From: Fen-549 sp050011315
GTDB lineage: Bacteria; Actinomycetota; Thermoleophilia; Gaiellales; Gaiellaceae
NCBI GenBank assembly: GCA_050011315.1
Contig: JBEKJI010000038.1
Span: 1-18,269 of the forward strand
DNA length: 18,269 nt
Reading direction: 5' to 3'
Shown: piece after piece, positions 7,887-14,277 of the stretch
Position numbering within the stretch: the first letter of the stretch is position 1
Layout: each line of letters begins with the position of its first letter
Made by a program: the position numbers and the translations under genes
Notes under the pieces: model-generated
Databases searched by the model: none
The model's input: the letters and a program-made list of their open reading frames with translations, nothing else
Told to the model about the DNA's origin: nothing

Positions 7887-8046
7887 GAGCCTATTCCGGT
7901 AGGGATGTGCGCTCGAGGCGGTCAAGCCGTGGATGCCAGTGGCCGGAGGGCTGTGAATACGCACTGGTAGTGCGGAGAGCAGTCCTGCGGTCGCTGGCGC
8001 CGCAGATCGGCCGCGTCGGGCGTACAGGCCTGGTGGAATAGGCTCT
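7886..8046 (+). ncRNA. Candidate structured RNA (or small inverted-repeat element) between convergent genes
   Basis: A perfect 12-bp inverted repeat closes the segment: AGAGCCTATTCC (7886-7897) and GGAATAGGCTCT (8035-8046). Inside, 7907-7916 pairs with 8016-8025 (10 bp, two G-U), and 7918-7923 pairs with 8009-8014 (6 bp, one U-G) after a single G-G mismatch. Further in, 7934-7941 pairs with 7962-7969 (8 bp), while CACTGG can instead form GCACT-GGT-AGTGC (7961-7973), so these two folds exclude each other. A separate hairpin is CTGCGG (7985-7990) / CCGCAG (8000-8005). The G-U pairs would become A-C on the other strand, so the fold favours plus-sense RNA. No U-run follows, so this is not a simple terminator. 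I recognise no known RNA family. A MITE-like insertion is the alternative. Confidence 0.5.
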
Positions 8047-9463
8047 AGCCGCGATCCATCAAGGGCGCACTGCTCGAGCTCGTTGCCTGGAGCAGGCGCT
8101 TGAGCGCGCTCTCGTCGAGACGCGGCAGTGCCGAGATGTCTGTCGCGTGCAGGAGCACCGCGCCCGACTGCTGAACGCTCACGTGCGCCGCCAGTTGCTT
8201 GGCCCAGGCGGCTGTTCCAGCGGGGAAGGCAACGTCGCGCAGGTGCTCGAGGCCGACCAGCCAGCCGTACGGATCTACGGCGCTCAGGTCGTATAGAAGG
8301 GGAAGCAGCCCGACCGGGTGGAGCTCGAAATGAAGGTGCGGCGGCGTCGTGATGGCGTCGCCCGAGTTGCCGATGAAGCCGAGTACGTCTCCGGCCTTGA
8401 CGTGCTTCCCGTTCACGGCCAACGGCGAGTAGGCGGAGAGGTGCGCGTAGTAGAACTCGTTGCCGTCCTTGTCGCGCAGCCAGAGGCGGTTTCCGCCCAG
8501 GTTGTTCCAGCCGACCGAGAAGACCGTTCCCTTGGCAACGGCCAAGAGCGGGGTGCCCATCGGCGCGAAGATGTCGATGCCGTGGTGCCAGCCGGTATCG
8601 GCGCGGGGAGACCCGAACGAATCCGAGTACCAGGCCTGGCCGTAGACGGGGAAGACGTAGCCCTTGCGGCTCAGCTTCGGGTGCAGATCGGGAGAGGGCT
8701 TCACGACGCCCGAGTTGTTCTCGTTCGTCTTTTTGCCGGGTTTCTTCTGCGGTTTCGACTTCGCCGGCGGCGGCCCGCTGGTTGGAATCGTGACCGTCTC
8801 TGTCTCGGTACTGACCTGCGCGCGGGCCTCCGCCCAGCCGATGATGATCTCGCTCCCGGCGGGAAGCCCGCCGTGATCGGCGTTGACGTGGATATCGAGC
8901 ACGCGCAGCGACTGGTAAAAGCCCTTCGTCTCCGGATCGCCGGTACCGACCGTCTGTACGAGCGTCTGCATATAGCCCCAATCGCCGAGCGGAATCCGTC
9001 CGTTCGGCGAGATCGCAATCGGCTGGCCCTGGAAGGTGGCGCCGCTCACGCCCGTCTGGAACGTGTCTCCATTCGCCTGGGTTGCGGAAGCTTCGGCGGT
9101 GGCCGCGGCGATGAGCTGCTGGATGCTGATTTCACCGCCGAATAGCTGTATGCCGTTCAGGGCCACGGCGGCCGTGGCCGTGGCGAAATCGCCCGAGGTC
9201 GTGGCGACATTCGCCGAGGTCGAGTCGATCTTGACGATCGAGCCGTCGTCCGGGTACCTGTAGCTCTGACTCGGCAGCGTCGCATTGGGAGGCGCGCTCG
9301 CCTCCGGCGTACCGAACACTCCCTGCGGAACGGTGATCTTGACAGCGAACCCGCGCGCCGAGGCACCGCTTGTCGGCGCGCTCGAGACGGCACTCGCGGT
9401 CGCAGCGCCGAGAAGTGCCCCGGCGAGCAGGAGCCAGATGGGCCAGCGTCGCAGCACAGCCAC
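8045..9463 (-). CDS. Secreted M23-family (LytM-like) zinc metallopeptidase
   Basis: Predicted peptidoglycan endopeptidase or an inactive activator of one, exported to the cell wall. It has 472 residues. A signal peptide or membrane anchor is at about 5-28 (WPIWLLLAGALLGAATASA). An Ala/Thr/Ser-rich domain of unknown type spans about 40-225, a Pro/Lys-rich linker 228-255 and the M23 domain about 265-400. Zinc ligands are present: H293 and D297 in HHGID, and H378 in PHLHFE, with H341 and H376 as catalytic partners, so the enzyme looks active. A C-terminal segment of about 70 residues follows. The start is GTG 9463; an ATG 4 bp upstream is out of frame. It lies 72 bp behind zur on the same strand and may be cotranscribed with it, and its stop codon falls in the right arm of the 7886-8046 repeat. 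Confidence 0.88.
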   Translation of the reverse strand: MAVLRRWPIWLLLAGALLGAATASAVSSAPTSGASARGFAVKITVPQGVFGTPEASAPPNATLPSQSYRYPDDGSIVKIDSTSANVATTSGDFATATAAVALNGIQLFGGEISIQQLIAAATAEASATQANGDTFQTGVSGATFQGQPIAISPNGRIPLGDWGYMQTLVQTVGTGDPETKGFYQSLRVLDIHVNADHGGLPAGSEIIIGWAEARAQVSTETETVTIPTSGPPPAKSKPQKKPGKKTNENNSGVVKPSPDLHPKLSRKGYVFPVYGQAWYSDSFGSPRADTGWHHGIDIFAPMGTPLLAVAKGTVFSVGWNNLGGNRLWLRDKDGNEFYYAHLSAYSPLAVNGKHVKAGDVLGFIGNSGDAITTPPHLHFELHPVGLLPLLYDLSAVDPYGWLVGLEHLRDVAFPAGTAAWAKQLAAHVSVQQSGAVLLHATDISALPRLDESALKRLLQATSSSSAPLMDRG

Positions 9464-9535
9464 CCATTATTGGCAAAACGGTGACTCCCTGCCGGACGAA
9501 GCGCCCGGGCGCAAGCTGGCGCATCGACCGAAGCT

Positions 9536-9973
9536 TCACTTGCGACAGGTCGAGCAAAGGCCGGTCAGCTCGACCGTGTGCGCCTTCGCGATGAAATCGT
9601 GCTTCGCGAACACCCGGTCGAGCCAGTCTGTTAGCCCATACTCGTCTACCTCTACCACGCGGTGACAATTCGAACAGACCAGATGGTGGTGATGCGACCC
9701 GCCGCAGAGTCGGTAGCAGAGCTCCCCCTCGCGGTGAGCAAGTGGGTCCACAACCCCTTTTTCGCTTAGCAGCGAGAGTGTTCGGTAGATCGTCGCGAGA
9801 CCGATCGTCGATCCTCTCTGTTCGCGAAGGCGCTTCCACAGCGTCTGCGCGGTCGCATCATTGGGCTCGACCGCCAGCTCGGAGAGCACTTCCAATCGCT
9901 GCCGCGTCACCTGGACGCCGTTACGTACGAGCAAATCGGCGAGATCTCGCTCTGTTGCTTGCGCCTGCTTCAC
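9536..9973 (-). CDS. zur: Fur-family metal-responsive repressor, probably Zur
   Basis: A 145-residue DNA-binding regulator. The N-terminal winged helix is at about 10-85 (VTRQRLEVLSEL, then the recognition-helix region GLATIYRTLSLLSEKG at 58-73). The C-terminal dimerisation domain carries the Fur His cluster HHHH (94-97) next to C100-x-x-C103 and a second pair C140-x-x-C143, which together form the structural zinc site. The gene is divergent from znuACB, with 27 bp between its GTG start (9973) and the znuA start, which favours Zur over Fur or Mur. Specificity within the family cannot be read with certainty, and the operator looks equally like a Fur box. The -35 element for znuA lies inside the first codons of this gene. 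No convincing Shine-Dalgarno is seen, so this transcript may also be leaderless. Confidence 0.85.
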   Translation of the reverse strand: MKQAQATERDLADLLVRNGVQVTRQRLEVLSELAVEPNDATAQTLWKRLREQRGSTIGLATIYRTLSLLSEKGVVDPLAHREGELCYRLCGGSHHHHLVCSNCHRVVEVDEYGLTDWLDRVFAKHDFIAKAHTVELTGLCSTCRK

Positions 9974-9987
9974 GGTGAGCGTACAAT
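9959..9987 (+). promoter_or_regulatory. Candidate sigma-70-type promoter of znuA
   Basis: TTGCGC (9959-9964), a 17-bp spacer and TACAAT (9982-9987) make a good sigma-70-like promoter. The predicted start of transcription is at about 9994-9995, at GTG 9995 and 6 nt before ATG 10001. The message would therefore be leaderless or nearly so, common in actinomycetes and consistent with no ribosome-binding site before znuA. Confidence 0.55.
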
Positions 9988-10000
9988 AGCCGATGTGAAA

Positions 10001-10017
10001 ATGAGAATCATTCTCAT
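10001..10017. promoter_or_regulatory. Zur/Fur-type operator overlapping the znuA start codon
   Basis: ATGAGAAT-C-ATTCTCAT is a perfect 17-bp palindrome. It matches the general Fur/Zur box pattern (TGATAATCATTATCA-like; actinobacterial Zur sites are TGAAAATGATTTTCA-like). It covers the first codons of znuA and sits just downstream of the predicted transcription start and 28 bp from the zur start. Binding there could block both divergent promoters. Confidence 0.75.
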
Positions 10018-10897
10018 ATCTATGATATCACTCTCCCTCGCGGGACTCGTCGCCTTCGTCTTCGCAACCGGAGGCCAGAACAACACGACGACCACGAAAC
10101 TGAGCATCGTCGCGGCCGAGAACTTCTACGGCGACATCGCCAGACAGATCGGCGGCTCCCACGTCGCGGTGACGTCCATCCTCTCCAACCCGAACGCCGA
10201 CCCGCATCTCTTCGAGCCGGGAACGAGCAACGGCCTCACCGTCGCAACCGCCGACCTCGTCATTCAGAACGGGCTCGGCTACGACGCCTTCATGCAGAAG
10301 CTCGAGAACGCGGCGCCGAGCAAGCACCGGATCGTGGTCACGATCTCCGACGCGCTCGGCTTCCGTGGCGCCGACGCGAACCCGCACATCTGGTACGACG
10401 TAACGAAGCTTGGCGCGGTCGCGTCAGCGATCGCCTCGGGGCTCGAACGCGCCGATCACGCCCATGCCACTGCCTACCGGACAGGGCTCACCCGCTTCGA
10501 CGAGAGCCTGCATCCTCTCGAGCACGAAATCGCGCGTATCAGGGCTCGTTTCGCGGGAGAGCCTGTCGCCTATACCGAGCCCGTGCCCGGATATCTCATC
10601 GCCGCGGCCGGACTACGCAATCTCGCGCCCGCTTCGTTCACCCGCGCGATCGAGGACGGCAGCGAGCCGAGCCCGCAGGATGTCGCGCAGATGACCGCGC
10701 TCATGACCAACAAGCAGGTGAAGGTGCTCCTCTACAACAGCCAGGCCGTTTCCCCGATCACCTCGCGTATCCGATCCGCCGCGGCGCAGGCGGGAATTCC
10801 CGTGGTCGGGGTGAGCGAGACCATGCCTCCCAAGCTGACTTTCCAGTCCTGGCTGCTAGGCGAGGCGCAGACCTTGCACTCGGCGCTGTCGCGATGA
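10001..10897 (+). CDS. znuA: Zinc/manganese ABC transporter substrate-binding protein (ZnuA-like)
   Basis: Extracytoplasmic metal-binding component of a cluster A-I uptake system. It has 298 residues from ATG 10001; GTG 9995 or ATG 10022 are in frame and possible. The N-terminal hydrophobic stretch (2-21) is a signal or anchor; no lipobox Cys is seen. Metal ligands: H69 in ADPHLFEP, H129 in NPHIWYD and E273 near SETMPP. The third ligand, usually a His in this family, appears as YTEPVPGYL with E193 in its place. There is no His-rich loop like that of proteobacterial ZnuA. The protein could therefore prefer manganese or another metal; Zn is favoured by the Zur-like neighbour and the His-rich tail of the ATPase. 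The stop overlaps the znuC start by 4 bp (ATGA). Confidence 0.85.
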   Translation: MRIILISMISLSLAGLVAFVFATGGQNNTTTTKLSIVAAENFYGDIARQIGGSHVAVTSILSNPNADPHLFEPGTSNGLTVATADLVIQNGLGYDAFMQKLENAAPSKHRIVVTISDALGFRGADANPHIWYDVTKLGAVASAIASGLERADHAHATAYRTGLTRFDESLHPLEHEIARIRARFAGEPVAYTEPVPGYLIAAAGLRNLAPASFTRAIEDGSEPSPQDVAQMTALMTNKQVKVLLYNSQAVSPITSRIRSAAAQAGIPVVGVSETMPPKLTFQSWLLGEAQTLHSALSR

Positions 10898-11712
10898 CCG
10901 ACGAAGAGCAGAACATCGTCTCGGTTGAAGACCTGACGCTGCGCTTCGGCGAGCGCACGCTCTGGGAAAAACTGAGTTTCGAGCTCGGCAGCGGTGAGTT
11001 TCTCGCCATTCTCGGCCCCAACGGCACCGGTAAGACATCGTTGCTTAGGATCTTGCTCGGGATCCTGGAGCCGAACTCCGGCCGGGTCGTAGTAAGGGGT
11101 CGGCCGGCCAGGTGCTGCGCCGCTATCGGGTACATCCCGCAACAGCGCGTCTTCGACCGCGATGTGTCGCTTCGCGCCCGCGATCTCGTCCGGCTCGGTC
11201 TCGACGGACATCAGTGGGGCGTAAGCGTCCTCTCTCGAACCAAGCGGGAGCGGATAGACCGTGCACTCGCAGAGGTTGGCGCGTCGGATTTCGCGGAGGC
11301 CGCTATTGGACGTCTTTCGGGCGGCGAGCAGCAGCGGCTCAGAGTCGCCCAGGCGCTCGTATCGGATCCGGCCGTGCTCCTGGCCGACGAACCCCTGCTC
11401 TCACTCGATCTCTCTTATCAGCGGGTCATCACCGACCTCATCGACGCTCACCGCCGGCGTTTTGGCACACCCGTGCTCTTCGTGACTCACGACATCAACC
11501 CGATCCTGCCGATCGTCGACCGCGTGCTCTATCTCGCCCCCGGGCGCTGGGCTATTGGATCAGCCGATGAAGTGCTGAATTCCGAGACGCTCTCTTCCCT
11601 GTACGAAACGGAGGTTGACGTCCTGCGAGTGCGCGGCCGTGTGATCGTCGTCGGCACGCCGGAGGATCACAACACCCATCACGTCCACGAGCACCGACAG
11701 GCGCACTACTGA
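10894..11712 (+). CDS. znuC: Zinc/manganese ABC transporter ATP-binding protein (ZnuC-like)
   Basis: Cytoplasmic ATPase that drives the uptake system. It has 272 residues. Walker A GPNGTGKTS is at 41-49, the Q-loop QQ at 83-84, the ABC signature LSGGEQQR at 141-148, Walker B VLLADEP at 161-167 and the switch His at H199 (VTHD). All key residues are intact. The C-terminal end, residues 259-271, holds six His in 13 residues (DHNTHHVHEHRQAHY), a possible metal-sensing or chelating tail. ATG 10894 overlaps the znuA stop, and the gene's own stop shares one base with the znuB start (TGATG), so the three genes form a tightly coupled operon. Confidence 0.93.
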   Translation: MTDEEQNIVSVEDLTLRFGERTLWEKLSFELGSGEFLAILGPNGTGKTSLLRILLGILEPNSGRVVVRGRPARCCAAIGYIPQQRVFDRDVSLRARDLVRLGLDGHQWGVSVLSRTKRERIDRALAEVGASDFAEAAIGRLSGGEQQRLRVAQALVSDPAVLLADEPLLSLDLSYQRVITDLIDAHRRRFGTPVLFVTHDINPILPIVDRVLYLAPGRWAIGSADEVLNSETLSSLYETEVDVLRVRGRVIVVGTPEDHNTHHVHEHRQAHY

Positions 11713-12590
11713 TGCTCACGCAGCTTCTCGCTCAGCACTTCGTTCACACGGCCCTTCTGGCCGGCGCGGTCGTCGCCGTCATCTGCGGCGCGATCGGGAT
11801 CTTCGTCGTCACGCGCGGTGCCAGCTTCGCCGTTCACGCCATCTCAGAGCTCGGCTTCACCGGCGCCGCCGCCGCCCTCGTCGCCGGCATCGACCCGGTG
11901 ATTGGAATGATCGGCGGATCGCTCTCGGTCGGCCTCGCGCTCGGATTCCTCTCGCTGCGCGGGCGCGAACGGGACAGCGCCATAGGCGCCGTGCTGGCCT
12001 TTGGGCTCGGTGTCGGCGTTCTGCTTCTCTCCCTATACCAGGGCTACGCGACCGAGGCCACCAACCTGCTCTTCGGCAGCATCGTCGGCGTCAGCGACAA
12101 CCAGTTGCGCAGTCTGGCCATCGTCGCTCTTGTCGTCGGCGGCGGTCTCGCCATCGCCTATCGCCCGTTGCTCTTCTCGAGCGTCGATCCCGAGGTCGCC
12201 GAGTCGCGCGGCGTGCCCCTGCGAGCACTGTCGATCCTGATCTTCCTGCTGATCGCCCTGACGACGGCGGAGGCAATCCAGGTCGTCGGCGTTCTGCTCG
12301 TTCTCACGCTCGTCATCACGCCGGCGGCGGCGGCCCAGCGCCTGACGGGAAGTCCAGGCGTCGCCATGCTCCTGAGTATCGGTATCGCTCTCGTCTCAAC
12401 CGAAGGCGGCATCCTTCTCGCGCTCGAGAAGCCCTGGCCCACGAGTTTCTTCATCGCCACGATCTCATTCGCCGCCTACCTGATCGCTCGCGTCATCGAC
12501 GCGACCCGCCCGACTGTTGCCCGCGCTTCCGGTCGCAGCACGGTCTCGGCGGCCGAGACACCGCCGGCCGCCGGGCTGTCGCAGGACTGA
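11712..12590 (+). CDS. znuB: Zinc/manganese ABC transporter permease (ZnuB-like)
   Basis: Integral inner-membrane permease of the ABC-3 family, 292 residues, with about eight hydrophobic segments between residues 10 and 265. Family features seen include GIFVVTRGASFAVHAISELGF after TM1, the cytoplasmic coupling region SVDPEVAESRGVPLR (about 157-171), and the helix AIQVVGVLLVLTLVITPAAAA. The last 30 residues are Ala/Ser/Pro-rich and probably disordered. It is the last gene of znuACB, with ATG 11712 overlapping the znuC stop by one base. No terminator hairpin is obvious after its stop; the next convergent gene starts its 3' end 88 bp away. Confidence 0.93.
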   Translation: MLTQLLAQHFVHTALLAGAVVAVICGAIGIFVVTRGASFAVHAISELGFTGAAAALVAGIDPVIGMIGGSLSVGLALGFLSLRGRERDSAIGAVLAFGLGVGVLLLSLYQGYATEATNLLFGSIVGVSDNQLRSLAIVALVVGGGLAIAYRPLLFSSVDPEVAESRGVPLRALSILIFLLIALTTAEAIQVVGVLLVLTLVITPAAAAQRLTGSPGVAMLLSIGIALVSTEGGILLALEKPWPTSFFIATISFAAYLIARVIDATRPTVARASGRSTVSAAETPPAAGLSQD

Positions 12591-12619
12591 GACGACCGGC
12601 GTTTGCATCGACCAAGAAG

Positions 12620-12682
12620 GTGTTCCTCACCCTGGCCGGGTTCGCCTTCGTCTTCCTGATCAGCCTGGCGGGGGCTCGCTAG
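12620..12682 (+). CDS. Possible 20-residue transmembrane micropeptide
   Basis: Between znuB and the convergent TSUP gene. GTG 12620, preceded by AAGAAGG, opens MFLTLAGFAFVFLISLAGAR, a single hydrophobic helix ending in Arg, stop TAG 12680. The frame is open further upstream through the end of znuB. The stop overlaps that of the opposite TSUP gene at the palindrome GCTAGC. It may be chance or the remnant of a larger membrane protein. Low confidence. Confidence 0.2.
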   Translation: MFLTLAGFAFVFLISLAGAR

Positions 12683-13050
12683 CTGACGTCTGCGCGCAGC
12701 GCCCGCCAGCCGAGCTCGAGCGCGATCGCGATCATCAGAACGCCGAAGAGGCGCTGGAGAGAGGCGGGGTTCAGGCTCTCAGCCAGAAGGCCGCCGGCAA
12801 CGACCCCGGCGAGCGAGCCGAGTCCGAGCTTCCAAACGGAGCCCCAGCGGATGTTTCCGTAGCGGCTCTGGCGCCAGCTGCCGACGAGCACCACCGGAAC
12901 GATCGCAAGCAGCGAGGTCGCCTCGGCCTGGTGCTGGTCGAGACCGAGCATCAGCAGCGCGGGAACGAAGAGAATGCCCCCGCCGACCCCGAACATCCCG
13001 GCCAGAACACCGGCGGCTGCGCCGATCGCGATCGCCAGGACGATCGTCAT
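12679..13050 (-). CDS. Half-size TauE/SafE (TSUP) permease, second half
   Basis: A membrane protein of 123 residues with about four hydrophobic segments. It carries GMFGVGGGILFVPALLML near the N-terminus, the conserved glycine-rich entry of the sulfite exporter/TSUP family (DUF81), followed by the conserved EATSLLAIVP region. Full-length TSUP proteins are about 250 residues and contain this module twice. Here the two modules are separate genes: ATG 13050 overlaps the upstream partner's stop by 4 bp. The pair probably assembles to make one transporter for sulfite, sulfonate or another anion; the substrate is unknown. Not a frameshift artefact, since each half has its own start. Confidence 0.75.
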   Translation of the reverse strand: MTIVLAIAIGAAAGVLAGMFGVGGGILFVPALLMLGLDQHQAEATSLLAIVPVVLVGSWRQSRYGNIRWGSVWKLGLGSLAGVVAGGLLAESLNPASLQRLFGVLMIAIALELGWRALRADVS

Positions 13051-13388
13051 CCGATCACCAGCCTCAGCCCGATCGCGGCCAGGAGAACGGCGAACAGACC
13101 GGTCAGAACGCGGTTGTGAAGCCGCTGCTGGAAAGCGGTACCGAGTAGAGCTCCCGCCGCGGCGGGGATGCCCACCAGCAGGGCGTAGAGCACGCGCACC
13201 TCGCCGTACCAGGCGTAGAAGATCGCGCCGGCCACGGCCGTGATCCCGATCGCCGCCAGCGAGGTGGCGGCCGCGACCTTCGGCCGCTGACCGAGCCAGA
13301 TCAGGGCCGGAACGATGATCGTGCCGCCGCCGACTCCGAACAAGGCGCCGTAGAAGCCGGCGAATAGACCAATGAGAACGATCACCAC
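13047..13388 (-). CDS. Half-size TauE/SafE (TSUP) permease, first half
   Basis: A 113-residue membrane protein with about four hydrophobic segments. The N-terminal GALFGVGGGTIIVPALIWLG and the following AATSLAAIG are the TSUP/DUF81 signature, closely parallel to the gene after it. Start GTG 13388 (a second GTG follows at 13385), with AGGA about 10 nt upstream. It is divergent from otsB with 71 bp between the starts. It is the upstream member of the overlapping pair and looks like a natural half-transporter. The substrate is unknown. Confidence 0.75.
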   Translation of the reverse strand: MVIVLIGLFAGFYGALFGVGGGTIIVPALIWLGQRPKVAAATSLAAIGITAVAGAIFYAWYGEVRVLYALLVGIPAAAGALLGTAFQQRLHNRVLTGLFAVLLAAIGLRLVIG

Positions 13389-13459
13389 CGTCGTATCCTA
13401 GAGATGCCCCCTTTTTCCGCAGCGAGCCCGGTGGGCCTGCGGCGCCCGCGAGAGAGACG

Positions 13460-14182
13460 ATGGAACGAGAGCAGCTACTTGCCGAGCTAGGCGCCGATCC
13501 CGCCCGAGCGGCGATCCTGCTCGACGTGGACGGAACGCTGGCGCCGATCGTTTCCCGCCCTGAGGATGCGCGCGTTCCCGACGCGACGCGGGCGCTGCTG
13601 CGAGAGCTCGCGGGCCGCTACGGGCTCGTGGCCTGTGTCAGCGGCCGCTCGAGCGACGAGGCGCGACGGATCGTCGGGGTCGAGGAGCTCTTCTACGTGG
13701 GAACGCACGGGCTCGAGCTCGCCGCCGACGCCGAGGCCTGGCGCGAGCAGATCGAGCGCTTCGCCGGGACGGTCGAGTGGCCGCCGGAGTGGAGCGAGAA
13801 CAAGGGCCTCTCGCTCTCGTTCCACTACCGCCAGGCGCCGGAGCCCGAACAGGCGCGGCAGTCGCTGGAGCGAATCGCCGAGTCGGCCGAGGAGGTCGGG
13901 CTCTACACCCGCTACGGACGGATGACGCTCGAAGTCCTGCCGCCGGTGGACGCCGACAAGGGCACGGCCATCCGCTCGCTCCTCGACGAGCGTGGCCTGA
14001 GCCGCGCGCTCTACGCCGGCGACGACGCGACCGACCTCGACGGTTTCCGCGCCCTCGAAGGTCTCGAGCTCGGGATCTGCGTGGCGCTCAGCTCGAGCGA
14101 GGCTCCGGCCGGACTGATCGAGGCGGCCGACATCGTCCTCGCCGGGCCGGACGAGCTGGTCGAGCTGCTGCGAGCCTTGTAG
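13460..14182 (+). CDS. otsB: Trehalose-6-phosphate phosphatase OtsB
   Basis: Hydrolyses trehalose-6-phosphate to trehalose, the second step of the OtsA/OtsB route; cytoplasmic, Mg-dependent HAD phosphatase. It has 240 residues. HAD motif I is LLDVDGTLAPI (nucleophile D22, D24), motif II is SGRS (61-64), motif III Lys is in DADKGTA (K167) and motif IV is GDDATDLDGF (D188, D189, D192). The cap domain between motifs II and III contains GTHGLEL and YGRMTLEVLP, as in the family. ATG 13460 follows GAGAGAGACG, a good ribosome-binding site. OtsA is not in the window. Trehalose would serve as stress protectant or glycolipid precursor. Confidence 0.92.
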   Translation: MEREQLLAELGADPARAAILLDVDGTLAPIVSRPEDARVPDATRALLRELAGRYGLVACVSGRSSDEARRIVGVEELFYVGTHGLELAADAEAWREQIERFAGTVEWPPEWSENKGLSLSFHYRQAPEPEQARQSLERIAESAEEVGLYTRYGRMTLEVLPPVDADKGTAIRSLLDERGLSRALYAGDDATDLDGFRALEGLELGICVALSSSEAPAGLIEAADIVLAGPDELVELLRAL

Positions 14183-14199
14183 GGCTTGCGTACGCCCTA
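14180..14199 (+). terminator. Hairpin at the otsB stop codon
   Basis: TAGGGC (14180-14185) and GCCCTA (14194-14199) are perfect arms around an 8-nt loop, and the left arm includes the otsB stop. No U-run follows, so termination efficiency is uncertain. Confidence 0.4.
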
Positions 14200-14223
14200 G
14201 GGACTCGGCGCTTTCTCGAGAAG

Positions 14224-14268
14224 GTGCGTCACGGGCGCCCTCCCACGTAGAGAAGGCGCCCGTTGCAC
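14224..14268. terminator. Long GC-rich hairpin between convergent otsB and the collagen-like gene
   Basis: ACGGGCGCC (14231-14239) pairs perfectly with GGCGCCCGT (14255-14263) around a 15-nt loop. The outer arms GTGC (14224-14227) and GCAC (14265-14268) extend it past a small internal loop. It lies in the 95-bp gap between two convergent 3' ends, so it can serve both as a bidirectional, U-run-poor terminator. Confidence 0.6.
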
Positions 14269-14277
14269 GATCAGCGA

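Noticed and set aside
7886..8046. Structured segment as a cobalamin riboswitch, SRP RNA or 5S rRNA
   Set aside because: GCCAGTGG and GGTAGTGCGG resemble fragments of these, but the B12-box context, the SRP GGAAGGAAGCA motif and the 5S core are all absent.
7886..8046. Structured segment as an intrinsic terminator
   Set aside because: The arms are 137 bp apart and no T-run follows on either strand.
7749..8981. Minus-strand 410-codon frame overlapping the M23 gene and running into the YtxH-like gene
   Set aside because: Arg/Ala/Gly-rich frame-shadow translation; the M23 frame has the signal peptide and the zinc ligands.
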